This document shows, in pieces, positions 1 to 7,679 of a DNA stretch of 34,528 nt. Source of the stretch: DASPJQ01 sp035299065 (GTDB lineage Bacteria; Bacteroidota; Bacteroidia; Flavobacteriales_D; UBA2798). A program made the position numbers and the translations under genes. The stretch covers positions 1-34,528 of the forward strand of contig DATGXI010000171.1 in the NCBI GenBank assembly GCA_035299065.1, given 5' to 3'. The notes below the pieces were generated by a model that searched no databases, had not been told where the DNA came from, and saw only the letters and a program-made list of their open reading frames with translations. Numbering within the stretch: the stretch's first letter is position 1; each line of letters opens with the position of its first letter.

Positions 1-1
1 A

Positions 2-673
2 TACACCGGTTCATGTTTGCACGCAGGAGGAAATCCTGGCGCTGGCGGTGGTTACCCGGGTGCAACAGGTGGCAAAGGCGCAGGTTTTAATGACAACTTG
101 TGCACAGTAAACAACCCCGCTACAGCTGCCGGATCATATGGTGCAGGTGGTGGCGGTGGAAATGGTAATGGCAGTTCATTTACCGAGGGTACTGATGGCA
201 TTTGCATCATTTCATGGTGTAATATTGACGTGTCAACTACCGTAACCGGCATTACCATAACAGCTAACGACACAGCAGCAACGTCTTTTCAGTGGATTGA
301 TTGTACCGTTGAAATGCCCATTGATGGTGATACCAGTGCAAGTTTTACACCGCTTTATGATGGTGACTATGCCGTAATTGTTACCGAAGGTGGTTGTACC
401 GACACATCGGCATGCGTAAGCATTACAGGCGTTGGCATAAATCCGTACCAGCACCTTGAGCAAATAATAACCGTATATCCCAACCCGTTTACCAATACAC
501 TAAAAGTTAGTGCTGGTAAAAATGCATCGTTTCAGTTAATGAATGCAGTTGGCCAGGTAGTGTGGAGTGGTAAACAAATTGAAACCGTTGATTTTTCTTT
601 TCTTCCATCCAATGTGTACCTCTTAAAGGTAATGGATCAAAACCAAACGCAGGTAATCAGGTTGGTTAAATAA
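2..673 (+). CDS. Glycine-rich T9SS-exported protein, 5' truncated
   Basis: This is the 3' part of a gene cut by the left edge: the frame is open from base 2 and the only early candidate start (TTG at 17) is not convincing, so the true N-terminus lies outside. The first ~50 visible residues are a Gly/Ala/Asn-rich low-complexity tract (GAGGG, GGGGGNGNG). A short Ig-like or PKD-like stretch with two Cys follows (STTVTGITITANDTAATSF, GGCTDTSACVS). The last ~65 residues are a T9SS type A sorting domain: YPNPF, then a QLMNAVGQVVWSG segment, then the terminal YLLKVMD...QVIRLVK. The family reading is a large, repetitive secreted or surface-anchored protein of the adhesin kind; its substrate cannot be judged from this fragment. 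The sorting domain is secure, the function is not. Confidence 0.85.
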   Translation, partial: YTGSCLHAGGNPGAGGGYPGATGGKGAGFNDNLCTVNNPATAAGSYGAGGGGGNGNGSSFTEGTDGICIISWCNIDVSTTVTGITITANDTAATSFQWIDCTVEMPIDGDTSASFTPLYDGDYAVIVTEGGCTDTSACVSITGVGINPYQHLEQIITVYPNPFTNTLKVSAGKNASFQLMNAVGQVVWSGKQIETVDFSFLPSNVYLLKVMDQNQTQVIRLVK

Positions 674-716
674 TTTTTTTGGTGCCTTAACGGGCTGTAC
701 GCTTTACGTCACTTGC

Positions 717-787
717 AAATTAGTTTGCCCTGTAACGCTGCGGTTGCTTCCCCTGGTCGCATCCTCGCTAACAGGGCAAACTAATTT
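717..787. repeat. Perfect 17-bp inverted repeat with a 37-nt loop
   Basis: Arms 717-733 and 771-787 are exact reverse complements (AAATTAGTTTGCCCTGT and its complement). The loop is GC-rich and carries CATCCTCGC. No T-tract follows immediately, so this is not a standard intrinsic terminator, although it lies about 45 bases beyond the stop of the T9SS protein gene. Confidence 0.85.
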
Positions 788-949
788 TCAGCGTGCCGTG
801 CCGCTGCCATCCCTGGCACAACTGGAATGCTCGCGTAAATTGCTTGAACGCAATAATCACAGCAGTAGACAGGGTAGATTGCTTCGGTCGCAATAAATTA
901 CCATTTAATTAAAATCCGGGCATGCTCCCTCGCAATTCATAGCGTTCAT

Positions 950-1010
950 GTGTTCAGTTAACCGTTAACAAATGGTGCCTACGCACTTTTGTTAATGGTT
1001 AACTGAACAC
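950..1010. repeat. Long hairpin, 23-bp arms with one G-T pair
   Basis: Arms 950-972 and 988-1010 pair over 23 positions with a single G-T wobble. The stem continues through a small internal loop into a 4-bp GTGC/GCAC helix (975-978/983-986) with a 4-nt apical loop. This is far longer than an ordinary terminator stem and no T-run follows. Confidence 0.85.
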
Positions 1011-1141
1011 GCGCCTTAAAAAATCACGAGCTGCTCCAATACAACCAGGTCAAATTCGGAATTAGGCCGCGTGGCGATCTGTGAGGGCTTGGCCCTACAA
1101 CCTGGCGCTGGTTATGGCTAATTGATAGTTGTTTGTTAATC

Positions 1142-1561
1142 TTAATAAAGCCTCTTAACAACCTTTTTCGTTTTCGCTAAAACCTTTCCTTTAGCATTCC
1201 AGGTTATTTCAACCTGCTTATGGCAATCACATTCGTTTTTAATGAACAAACGTTTTACACCGGTGCTGTCATATTGTTTTAGTTTGTACAACGCTTCGCG
1301 GCAGGGGTAGTCTAACCCGTTATGGTGGGTTATTTTTGTTTCATAACGTAATTTGCCATTGTGAAAATACGCGCGCACAGTGGTAGTTGTTTCCTTAAAA
1401 TTTTCATGCAATTCAAAATCTTTGTTGGTGCGCGTTTCAACCTGGGTAATGGTTTTGGTTTTGCCATCGGCAAATTTGTCAACCGTGGTTTTAATTGATT
1501 TTGAAGTCCGCAATGAACCACAGCCAGCCAGCAGCACTACTATAAGAATAAACCTGTTCAA
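1142..1561 (-). CDS. Small predicted lipoprotein, unknown function
   Basis: This 139-residue protein has a hydrophobic N-terminus ending in a lipobox (LLAGC, Cys14), so it should be lipid-anchored in the periplasm. The rest is basic and Thr/Lys-rich, with a central region that reads like beta strands (ETTTTVRAYFHNGKLRYETK) and two C-terminal Cys in ECDCHK that may pair or bind metal. I do not recognise the family. The start is TTG at 1559-1561: there is no in-frame ATG or GTG between it and the upstream stop at 1586-1588, and the signal peptide begins right after it. It diverges from arfB with only 34 bases between the starts, so the two promoters must overlap. Confidence 0.75.
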   Translation of the reverse strand: MNRFILIVVLLAGCGSLRTSKSIKTTVDKFADGKTKTITQVETRTNKDFELHENFKETTTTVRAYFHNGKLRYETKITHHNGLDYPCREALYKLKQYDSTGVKRLFIKNECDCHKQVEITWNAKGKVLAKTKKVVKRLY

Positions 1562-1595
1562 TGCTAATTTTTTGTAATTTACGCATTATTTTGCA

Positions 1596-1997
1596 ATGGA
1601 GTATTTTAAGTTCAATATTTATTCAGAGCTTGAGTTTCGCACCAGCCGCAGCGGTGGCAGCGGTGGGCAGCACGTAAACAAAACCGAGAGCAAGGTTGAG
1701 GTGATTTTCAATATACTTAACTCGGCTATACTGGACAATGAAACCAAACAAAAGCTCATTCAAAAACTGGGTAAAAAACTTATCGCAGGCGCTATTTCTG
1801 TATATGCCCAGGACTCGCGTTCACAAGGCGCCAATAAAGAAAAAGCCGTAAAAAAATTGTTGGAGATACTGGACAAAGCCCTGGTGCCGGTTATTAAACG
1901 CAAAAAATCAAAACCGTCAAAAGCAGCAAAACAAAAACGGTTGGATTCAAAAAAGAAACATTCGGAAAAAAAAGCGAACCGGAGGAATATATTTTAG
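1596..1997 (+). CDS. arfB: Alternative ribosome-rescue factor ArfB (YaeJ-type peptidyl-tRNA hydrolase)
   Basis: ArfB enters the A site of ribosomes stalled on mRNAs without a stop codon and hydrolyses the peptidyl-tRNA. The 133-residue length matches the family. The release-factor GGQ motif is at residues 23-25 inside the signature RSGGSGGQHVNK. The C-terminal third is extremely Lys/Arg-rich (KRKKSKPSKAAKQKR and onward), which corresponds to the tail that lies in the empty mRNA channel of the ribosome. The decoding domain of RF1/RF2 is absent, as expected. It is a single gene, divergent from the small lipoprotein and convergent with the glutaminyl cyclase gene. Confidence in the assignment is high. 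Confidence 0.95.
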   Translation: MEYFKFNIYSELEFRTSRSGGSGGQHVNKTESKVEVIFNILNSAILDNETKQKLIQKLGKKLIAGAISVYAQDSRSQGANKEKAVKKLLEILDKALVPVIKRKKSKPSKAAKQKRLDSKKKHSEKKANRRNIF

Positions 1998-2002
1998 AAT
2001 TA

Positions 2003-2028
2003 AGATTTAGATCTTACTTCTTAAATCT
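2003..2028. terminator. Weak AT-rich hairpin between convergent genes
   Basis: Perfect 7-bp arms AGATTTA (2003-2009) and TAAATCT (2022-2028) lie between arfB and the cyclase gene. There is no clear T-tract, so a terminator role is only suggested by position. The right half (2021-2034) nearly matches 31958-31971 downstream of another plus-strand gene. Confidence 0.3.
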
Positions 2029-2038
2029 CAAATCAAAC

Positions 2039-3160
2039 TTACTTTGCAGCTATATCTTTTTTCACCGGAACAACCTCAAACACCCAGGGCCACAACTTAC
2101 CGGTTACATAAAACTTTTTTGAAGCCGCATCATACGCAATTCCATTCAATACATCGGTGTGGTTCATTTGCTCGTCCATGGTTAACAAACCATCCATGTT
2201 CAATGTTGCTTTAACCAAACCTGTTTTTGGATCAATGCGCACAATTTTATCGGTTTGGTACACATTGGCCCAAATTTCGCCTTCAATGTATTCCAATTCA
2301 TTCAGCATGTTTACGTCTGACTGGTTGTCAAACACCACCAGCTTGCGTTTAAGCGTAAAATTCTCAGGTTCGTAAAAATACAAGGTTGAACTTCCATCGC
2401 TCAAAATTAGATCGGTTCCATCATAAGTAAGGCCCCAGCCTTCGGTAGTGTAATTAAATTCCTTAATGAGTTTAAATGTGTTTTTATCGTAAACAAATCC
2501 TTTGCGGTTTTGCCAGCTTAACTGGTAAGCTTTGTCGCCTACAATGGCAACACCCTCGCCAAATACTTTGTCATTTAGTTTTTGTGAGCGAACAACCTTG
2601 TTTTGTTTGAAGTCAACATACCGTATTTCTGATCGGCCCAATTGCCCCGTTCCCTCGTACATCATGCCGTTTTCAAAAACAAGCCCTTGTGTATAGGCGC
2701 CCACATCATGCGGGTACTTTGTAACCACTTTATAAGAATATTGTTCGGGACCTTGCTTGGGAACAACCAACACCTGTATTTCGGTTGATTCTGTTGAGTC
2801 ACTGGTAAACGTTGTTTCCGAACGAAAAGTGTGGGCCCCATATGCAACCGTATCGGTAGCCAATTCAAATACACTTTCGGCTTTTCCACCCTTGTCGGTA
2901 AAAATACGTTTGTTGTCCATGAAAACGTCAACCTGCGTTACCGATTTACCGCCATCAGAAAAACTTATCTTAAAAGGAATTTTATCGCCCTTCACGTACA
3001 TGAGACCGCCTTGCGGACTTGAAAAATTTGATATGTATGAATAAGCTACGGTGGAAGTATCACAACCATCACCTTCACAAGGTGGTTTTTCTCCCTTGCA
3101 CGAAAAAAGCAGGCTTGAAATTAAACTAAATCCCGCGAAATAAATTCTCCTCAATTTCAT
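2039..3160 (-). CDS. Glutaminyl-peptide cyclotransferase, lipoprotein, plant/bacterial type
   Basis: The enzyme converts N-terminal glutamine of peptides to pyroglutamate with loss of ammonia. The N-terminus has a lipobox (LLFSC, Cys21), so it should be anchored in the periplasm. Residues ~40-130 look like an Ig-like beta-sandwich, and residues ~140-373 match the beta-propeller glutamine cyclotransferase family: PHDVGAYTQGL, EGTGQLGRSEIR, FGEGVA, QLSWQNRKGFVYD, TEGWGLTYDG, LNELEYIEGEIWANVY and DVLNGIAYD are family landmarks. ATG at 3158-3160 is preferred; it overlaps the upstream regulator's TGA by one base (TGATG), indicating translational coupling. GTG at 3161-3163 is an alternative start. 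Most exported proteins in this window would expose Gln at +1 after signal-peptide cleavage, which makes this enzyme a likely maturation factor for them. Confidence 0.9.
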   Translation of the reverse strand: MKLRRIYFAGFSLISSLLFSCKGEKPPCEGDGCDTSTVAYSYISNFSSPQGGLMYVKGDKIPFKISFSDGGKSVTQVDVFMDNKRIFTDKGGKAESVFELATDTVAYGAHTFRSETTFTSDSTESTEIQVLVVPKQGPEQYSYKVVTKYPHDVGAYTQGLVFENGMMYEGTGQLGRSEIRYVDFKQNKVVRSQKLNDKVFGEGVAIVGDKAYQLSWQNRKGFVYDKNTFKLIKEFNYTTEGWGLTYDGTDLILSDGSSTLYFYEPENFTLKRKLVVFDNQSDVNMLNELEYIEGEIWANVYQTDKIVRIDPKTGLVKATLNMDGLLTMDEQMNHTDVLNGIAYDAASKKFYVTGKLWPWVFEVVPVKKDIAAK

Positions 3161-3900
3161 CACAAATTATTTAAAACCTCCATCACGTAATTGCGTTTGC
3201 GAATTGAAACTGGAACATTTGATCCGTCATTTAATACCAAATACCCTCCATCGCCTTTAATAAATTCTTTTATACAACGCGTATTGATCAAATGTGATTG
3301 GTGCACACGTGCAAACCCACTGTCCTCCAACATCTCTTCAAAGTCTTTCAAGGTACGCGTCACCATCATTTTGGTTTTGTCGTTAAAATAAAAACAGGTG
3401 TAATTCACATCGGCTTCACAACGCACAATGTTTTTTATGTCAACCACAACAATTTTTTCCTGGGTATGCAAAGCAATGCGCTCAAATTGTTTTTGTTTTT
3501 TGCCGTGATCAACCAATAAATCCAATGAATCTTTAACCGGTTTTGTTTTGGTTGCACGTTCAATGGCTGCTTTTAAATGATTAGCATCAATTGGTTTTAA
3601 AAGATAATCAACCGCGGCATGCTTAAATGCTTTTATGGCATGCGCATCACTTGCTGTAGTAAATATGATGGCAAAATTTACTTTGCCCAACAATTCCAAC
3701 AGGTCAAAACCATCGCCATCGCTTAGTTGAATATCCAAAAACACCAGGTCGGGTTCCAGTTGTTTGATTTTTTTGGCGGCTTCAACCACGCTGGGTGCTT
3801 CACCAATTATATCAATGGCAGGCGAATAGGCTTCAATAGCCCCTTTAAGGAATTCCCGGGCCTGCTCCGAGTCATCAACAATAACAGCGCGCATTTGCAT
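3160..3900 (-). CDS. LytTR-type response regulator (REC + LytTR)
   Basis: This is a two-component regulator of 246 residues. The receiver domain spans ~1-120, with acidic pair Asp9/Asp10, phospho-acceptor Asp56 (VFLDIQL), the switch Thr in FTTAS (81-82) and Lys102 in LLKP. The LytTR DNA-binding domain occupies ~137-246, with the usual landmarks FVRVHQSHLIN-like (here FARVHQSHLINTRCIKEF) and the terminal VPVSIRKRNYV. LytTR proteins bind short paired DNA repeats and usually pair with a membrane histidine kinase of the His_kinase family. No such kinase is encoded here, so the partner is elsewhere. It is translationally coupled to the downstream glutaminyl cyclase gene, which suggests co-expression of the two. 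Confidence 0.93.
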   Translation of the reverse strand: MQMRAVIVDDSEQAREFLKGAIEAYSPAIDIIGEAPSVVEAAKKIKQLEPDLVFLDIQLSDGDGFDLLELLGKVNFAIIFTTASDAHAIKAFKHAAVDYLLKPIDANHLKAAIERATKTKPVKDSLDLLVDHGKKQKQFERIALHTQEKIVVVDIKNIVRCEADVNYTCFYFNDKTKMMVTRTLKDFEEMLEDSGFARVHQSHLINTRCIKEFIKGDGGYLVLNDGSNVPVSIRKRNYVMEVLNNL

Positions 3901-3923
3901 AAACGAAAATTAATATAAATTTG
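3894..3923 (+). promoter_or_regulatory. Bacteroidota-type promoter TTTG-N18-TAAATTTG
   Basis: A -33-like TTTG (3894-3897) and a perfect TAnnTTTG -7 box (TAAATTTG, 3916-3923) are spaced 18 nt apart, close to the arrangement known for the primary sigma factor of Bacteroidota. The ATG of the following gene is at 3932, so the transcript would have almost no leader. The -33 element overlaps the first codons of the divergent regulator gene. Confidence 0.6.
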
Positions 3924-3931
3924 GAATCTGT

Positions 3932-4918
3932 ATGAAGAAAAACACAAGTATGCTTGTTATTGGTTTGTTAATGTGTATGACAAGCCTTACAGCGCAAAAA
4001 AAGGGCGTTGCCCCAACCTGGCCGGGCGTGCCTTACAGCTATGTAAAGGTTTACCTGTATAACCTCGATAACCAGCTTATGGGTCGCTATCAGCCAGTTA
4101 AAAACGGTAAACTGGACCCCACGGTGGTTGGCAAAGGTCAACGCTTAACCGAACCCCAGGCAAAAGAATTGCTAGACATACTGAATGGCGACACCCGTGT
4201 GTTGAACGATGGTATGGCCAAATGTTATGAACCGCATCACGCCTTTGTATTTTATGATGACAAGGACAACATTGTTGCAAGTTCAGATGTGTGTTTTTTA
4301 TGCCAGGGTGTAAAATTTTATCCCGCAAAGAAATATTATAAGGAATTAAGTTCACATAGCAGTGCACAAACAAAAGCGGCCGAAAAACAACTGGAACAAA
4401 TTAAAGCCTTGGTGCAAAAAACAGAAGTGCCTGTTTTAACTACGTCAAATGATTATTTGCTTATGGCCGATAAAATGGCGAAAAAAGATACACTTGTGGT
4501 GCTTTATGATTCAATGTTCATCAATTTAATTAAACCATTCAAAAAATTAAAGCACGTTATAAACGCCATACCGTATGCAAAAAATGTGGTTGTTGATTCA
4601 ACTGTACGTACCATACCCGGTGGCGACAAAGTAGTGCTTTACTTTGTGTCGGCCGATAACATTGAACTGGAATGTTCAAGTTACAACGGTGGAAACATAT
4701 GGATAACCATGATTAAAGCAGGTAAAAGCCGTACGGGTTTATTTACAAAAATTGATGTACAGGACCAGCGCTACAAGGTTTTTGAAAAAATAATGACAAA
4801 AGTTCCCTCGTATCCTTACCAAAAGGTTTGGTACATTGTTACCGATACGGAGTCGGTATACTATACATTTGACGAAAACCACAATATTGGATCGGTACAC
4901 TATAAATCGCATCGCTGA
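3932..4918 (+). CDS. Secreted protein of unknown function with clustered Cys
   Basis: This 328-residue protein has a clear signal peptide (MKKNTSMLVIGLLMCM, cleavage after TA with Gln22 at +1). An N-terminal part of ~150 residues ends in the segment CYEPHHAFVFYDD and the pair CFLC (DVCFLCQGVKFYP). This Cys/His arrangement resembles uncharacterised Bacteroidota secreted proteins and could be a metal site or disulfide, but I cannot name it. A charged helical linker (AEKQLEQIKALVQK) leads to a C-terminal half of mixed alpha/beta character without a recognised motif. The stop overlaps the start of the ureohydrolase gene by one base (TGATG at 4916-4920), so the two are translationally coupled even though one product is exported and the other cytoplasmic. 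Confidence 0.8.
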   Translation: MKKNTSMLVIGLLMCMTSLTAQKKGVAPTWPGVPYSYVKVYLYNLDNQLMGRYQPVKNGKLDPTVVGKGQRLTEPQAKELLDILNGDTRVLNDGMAKCYEPHHAFVFYDDKDNIVASSDVCFLCQGVKFYPAKKYYKELSSHSSAQTKAAEKQLEQIKALVQKTEVPVLTTSNDYLLMADKMAKKDTLVVLYDSMFINLIKPFKKLKHVINAIPYAKNVVVDSTVRTIPGGDKVVLYFVSADNIELECSSYNGGNIWITMIKAGKSRTGLFTKIDVQDQRYKVFEKIMTKVPSYPYQKVWYIVTDTESVYYTFDENHNIGSVHYKSHR

Positions 4919-5976
4919 TGAACAAACAGGAAAGAATAAACAATTTTAATCCGAGCGAGGTTGGTTTAAAAAACGGGAACCTGTTTGGTTTGCCTTTTAG
5001 TTACGAAGATTGTCCCATTGTAATTTTGCCTGTGCCCTGGGATGTGACTGTTTCTTACGGGAATGGAACACACGCTGGCCCGGCTGCTATTTTGGAAGCA
5101 TCGCCACAGTTAGATTTTTACGACAATGACAATACCGAAGCCTGGAAAACCGGTTTTCATTTATTGCCAGTAAGTAAAGAAATTGAAACGGTAAACCATC
5201 AACTGCGTGAGGAGTCAGAGCGTTATATTGCCTTTTTGGAAGAAGGTGGTAAACTGGAAGGAAATCCCGGTATGCAGGACTTGCTTGACCGTGTTAATGT
5301 GGGTTGCCGCCAGTTGAAAAAACGTGTAATGGAACGTAGCCTTGAGCTGATGAATGACGGAAAAATTGCCTGTTTACTTGGGGGCGATCACAGCACACCG
5401 CTTGGTTTATACGAAGCCATTGCCACAAAACATGCTGAGTTTGGTATTTTACAAATTGATGCCCATGCCGACTTGCGCAAAGCCTATGAAGGGTTTGAAT
5501 TATCGCACGCATCTATTTTTTACAATACCCTGCAAATACCGCAAATGAAAAAAATAGTGCAGGTGGGCATACGTGATTTTTGTGAAGAAGAAGCAAACGT
5601 GGCAAAAAAATATGAAGATCGCGTAAAAATTTTCTTTGACCGTGGTTTAAAAGAAGAATCGTATAAAGGAAAATCATGGGATGCTATTTGCGATGATATT
5701 GTAAATGCATTGCCTCAATTGGTGCACATTAGTTTTGACATTGATGGATTTGATCCGAAATTATGCCCCAATACAGGAACACCCGTGCCAGGCGGGCTCG
5801 AGTTTGAACAGGCCTTGCATTTATTTCGTAAAGTGATTGCCAGTGGCCGCAAAATAATATCGTTTGATTTGTGCGAGGTTGGTGTAGGTGACGATGAATG
5901 GGATGCCAATGTAGGTGCCAGGTTGTTGTGGAAGTTGTGCGTGTTTACGGCTATTAGTAATGGATTAACAAAGTAG
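4918..5976 (+). CDS. Ureohydrolase (agmatinase/arginase/formimidoylglutamase family)
   Basis: This is a 352-residue manganese-dependent hydrolase of guanidino or formimino groups in the cytoplasm. The metal ligands are complete: His158 in GGDHST, Asp181/His183/Asp185 in DAHAD, and Asp274/Asp276 in SFDIDGFDP. The family N-terminal landmark YGNGTHAGPAAILEAS is present, as is the PVPGGLEFEQAL stretch that follows the last Asp pair. An extra helical segment (~residues 85-140) between these is longer than in classic agmatinases and is seen in Bacteroidota members. The substrate cannot be fixed from sequence: agmatine, arginine and formimidoyl-glutamate are all possible, and no histidine-degradation (hut) or polyamine genes are adjacent. 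It is coupled to the preceding secreted-protein gene. Confidence 0.88.
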   Translation: MNKQERINNFNPSEVGLKNGNLFGLPFSYEDCPIVILPVPWDVTVSYGNGTHAGPAAILEASPQLDFYDNDNTEAWKTGFHLLPVSKEIETVNHQLREESERYIAFLEEGGKLEGNPGMQDLLDRVNVGCRQLKKRVMERSLELMNDGKIACLLGGDHSTPLGLYEAIATKHAEFGILQIDAHADLRKAYEGFELSHASIFYNTLQIPQMKKIVQVGIRDFCEEEANVAKKYEDRVKIFFDRGLKEESYKGKSWDAICDDIVNALPQLVHISFDIDGFDPKLCPNTGTPVPGGLEFEQALHLFRKVIASGRKIISFDLCEVGVGDDEWDANVGARLLWKLCVFTAISNGLTK

Positions 5977-6177
5977 GTAGCGGCAGTGAGCAGCGTCATT
6001 TCACGAGGTAAACATTTTTTAGAATAGTAATAGCCAGTAGGCAGCGACATGTCAAAATGTAAAATGTGTATATTGAAGCCTGTAAATTGGCAATGGAAGT
6101 ATTTGGATCATGCCCACGCCCGACTGCTGATTGTTCCTGAATACTTTGGTATTATCCTTGTTCCATAACTTTTACCA

Positions 6178-7497
6178 ATGATTATTGACATACCCAAAGA
6201 AGGCAACAAACGTGTAGTTATAGTTGGCGCAGGATTTGCAGGCGTGCAACTGGCTAACAAATTAGCGCGTAAAGACATACAGGTACTGTTACTTGACCGT
6301 AACAACCATCATACATTTCAGCCACTGCTTTACCAGGTGGTCACAGCGGCCCTTGAGCCCGGTTCAATAGCTTACCCGGTTCGCAAAATCTTTAACCGAT
6401 ATAAGAATGTTTTTTTCAGAATGGGAGAAGTACATAAAGTTATTCCCGCTGAAAACAAAATTTTGTTTGAAGACGATGAAATTTATTATGACTTTTTGGT
6501 CGTAGCTACCGGAGCAAAAACAAATTATTTTGGGAACGAAGGGTTGACCGTTAACAGCATGAGCATGAAAAATGTTGTTGAGGCCATTGATTTGCGCAAC
6601 ATGGTATTGCAAAATTTTGAGGAGTCGCTCACCACCAACAACCAGGAACGCATAAAAGCATTGCGCACCATTGTTATTGCAGGTGGTGGCCCAACAGGCG
6701 TTGAACTTGCGGGCTCACTGGGCGAATTAAAAACAAAAGTATTCAAGCATGATTATCCTGAAATTCCGCAGGATGACATAAAAGTTATTTTGATTGAAGG
6801 CGGTGACCGTGTGCTTGCATCCATGCACGAAAAATCATCGGCTAAGGCAAAAAAATACCTGGAAAAATTAGGTGTTACATTATACTTTAATACACTGGTT
6901 AAGGATTACCAGAACGATTGCATTAAACTTGATAAAGGCCCTGAAATAGCAACACGCACCCTTATCTGGACAGCCGGTGTAACCGGTGATCCCATACAAG
7001 GATTAAATCCTGAATGGATCAACAAAGGAAACCGCATACTGGTTGACAATATTAATAAGGTTATTGGGTCGCAAAACATTTTTGCTATAGGTGATATTGC
7101 CTGTATGATATCAGAAAAATATCCAAAAGGACATCCGCAAATGGCGCAACCGGCCATGCAACAGGGAAAACGGCTGGGAAAAAATTTAATTGAAATTACC
7201 CGTAACGGCACACCAAAACCATTTGTGTATAAAGACAAGGGTTCAATGGCAACTGTTGGAAAAAACAAAGCCGTAGCCGAGATTTTTGGATGGAAAATAG
7301 GCGGATTCCTTGCCTGGTTGATTTGGATGTTTATTCACCTTATGTCGCTGGTTGGTTTCCGCAACAGGGTTATTGTGTTTTTTGATTGGGTTATTCATTA
7401 TTTCAACCTTGACCGTGGAATCAGGTTAATCATTCGCCCGTTTGACATTCACGAAGCACGCAGGAAACGTAAGCGTGAAATGGATAAGGAGAAGTAG
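6178..7497 (+). CDS. ndh: Type II NADH:quinone oxidoreductase
   Basis: This single-subunit flavoprotein transfers electrons from NADH to the quinone pool at the inner face of the membrane without pumping protons. Its 439 residues show an FAD-binding GAGFAG at 17-22, followed by the family landmark HTFQPLLYQV, then ATGAKTNYFG. A second nucleotide fold with GGGPTG at 169-174 binds NADH, and the FAD-closing motif IFAIGD is near residue 300. The C-terminal ~80 residues contain a hydrophobic, membrane-binding stretch (GFLAWLIWMFIHLMSLVGF) followed by an amphipathic, basic tail (EARRKRKREMDKEK), as is common in Bacteroidota members. It appears to be transcribed alone: 201 bases precede it and 180 follow. 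Confidence 0.92.
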   Translation: MIIDIPKEGNKRVVIVGAGFAGVQLANKLARKDIQVLLLDRNNHHTFQPLLYQVVTAALEPGSIAYPVRKIFNRYKNVFFRMGEVHKVIPAENKILFEDDEIYYDFLVVATGAKTNYFGNEGLTVNSMSMKNVVEAIDLRNMVLQNFEESLTTNNQERIKALRTIVIAGGGPTGVELAGSLGELKTKVFKHDYPEIPQDDIKVILIEGGDRVLASMHEKSSAKAKKYLEKLGVTLYFNTLVKDYQNDCIKLDKGPEIATRTLIWTAGVTGDPIQGLNPEWINKGNRILVDNINKVIGSQNIFAIGDIACMISEKYPKGHPQMAQPAMQQGKRLGKNLIEITRNGTPKPFVYKDKGSMATVGKNKAVAEIFGWKIGGFLAWLIWMFIHLMSLVGFRNRVIVFFDWVIHYFNLDRGIRLIIRPFDIHEARRKRKREMDKEK

Positions 7498-7506
7498 CAA
7501 AAAAAA

Positions 7507-7599
7507 AGCAGCTGAAGGAACAGAGGCAGGCGAATTCAATGGATAAGGCTAATTGTTTTCAATACTGCTTTACTGCCACTGCTCCAGTTCCTGCTGCTT
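7507..7599. repeat. Imperfect inverted repeat downstream of ndh
   Basis: The segment 7507-7529 (GCAGC, AGGAAC, GGCAG blocks) pairs imperfectly with 7572-7599 (CTGCC, GTTCCT, GCTGC blocks), with small bulges. An inner-outer pair TGGATAA (7540-7546) and TTATCCA (7621-7627) adds to it. It starts a few bases after the ndh stop and may end that transcript, but there is no typical T-tract. Confidence 0.45.
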
Positions 7600-7668
7600 C
7601 TTCCAGCTACTCATCACCAATTATCCATAATTTGTCCAATATAAGGTTAAGTTATAGTTAATATTTGC

Positions 7669-7676
7669 TATATTTG
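7669..7676 (+). promoter_or_regulatory. Candidate -7 box TATATTTG
   Basis: This is a perfect TAnnTTTG match just upstream of the phosphatase-superfamily gene. No -33 TTTG is visible at the right distance. If used, transcription would begin at about 7682, which would favour the internal ATG at 7692 over the one at 7680. Confidence 0.35.
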
Positions 7677-7679
7677 GGC

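Larger units (their letters stand above)
674..1141. other. Gene-free intergenic stretch with several inverted repeats
   Basis: No plausible coding frame is seen in these 468 bases between two convergent genes. The stretch holds a perfect 17-bp inverted repeat (717-733/771-787), a 23-bp near-perfect hairpin (950-972/988-1010), and two small hairpins with ATTGC/GCAAT arms (839-843/850-854 and 878-882/890-894). The word GGCATGCTCC at 919-928 recurs in the other hairpin-bearing spacer at 16997-17006. Confidence 0.7.

Noticed and set aside
674..1141. Possible integron attC-like site because of imperfect palindromes with TTAAC/GTTAA words
   Set aside because: No paired RYYYAAC/GTTRRRY boxes with extrahelical bases are seen, no integrase or gene cassettes are nearby, and the arms are perfect instead of imperfect.
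4098..4373. 91-codon minus-strand frame opposite the secreted protein
   Set aside because: Antisense shadow of a gene with a clear signal peptide and coupled neighbour.
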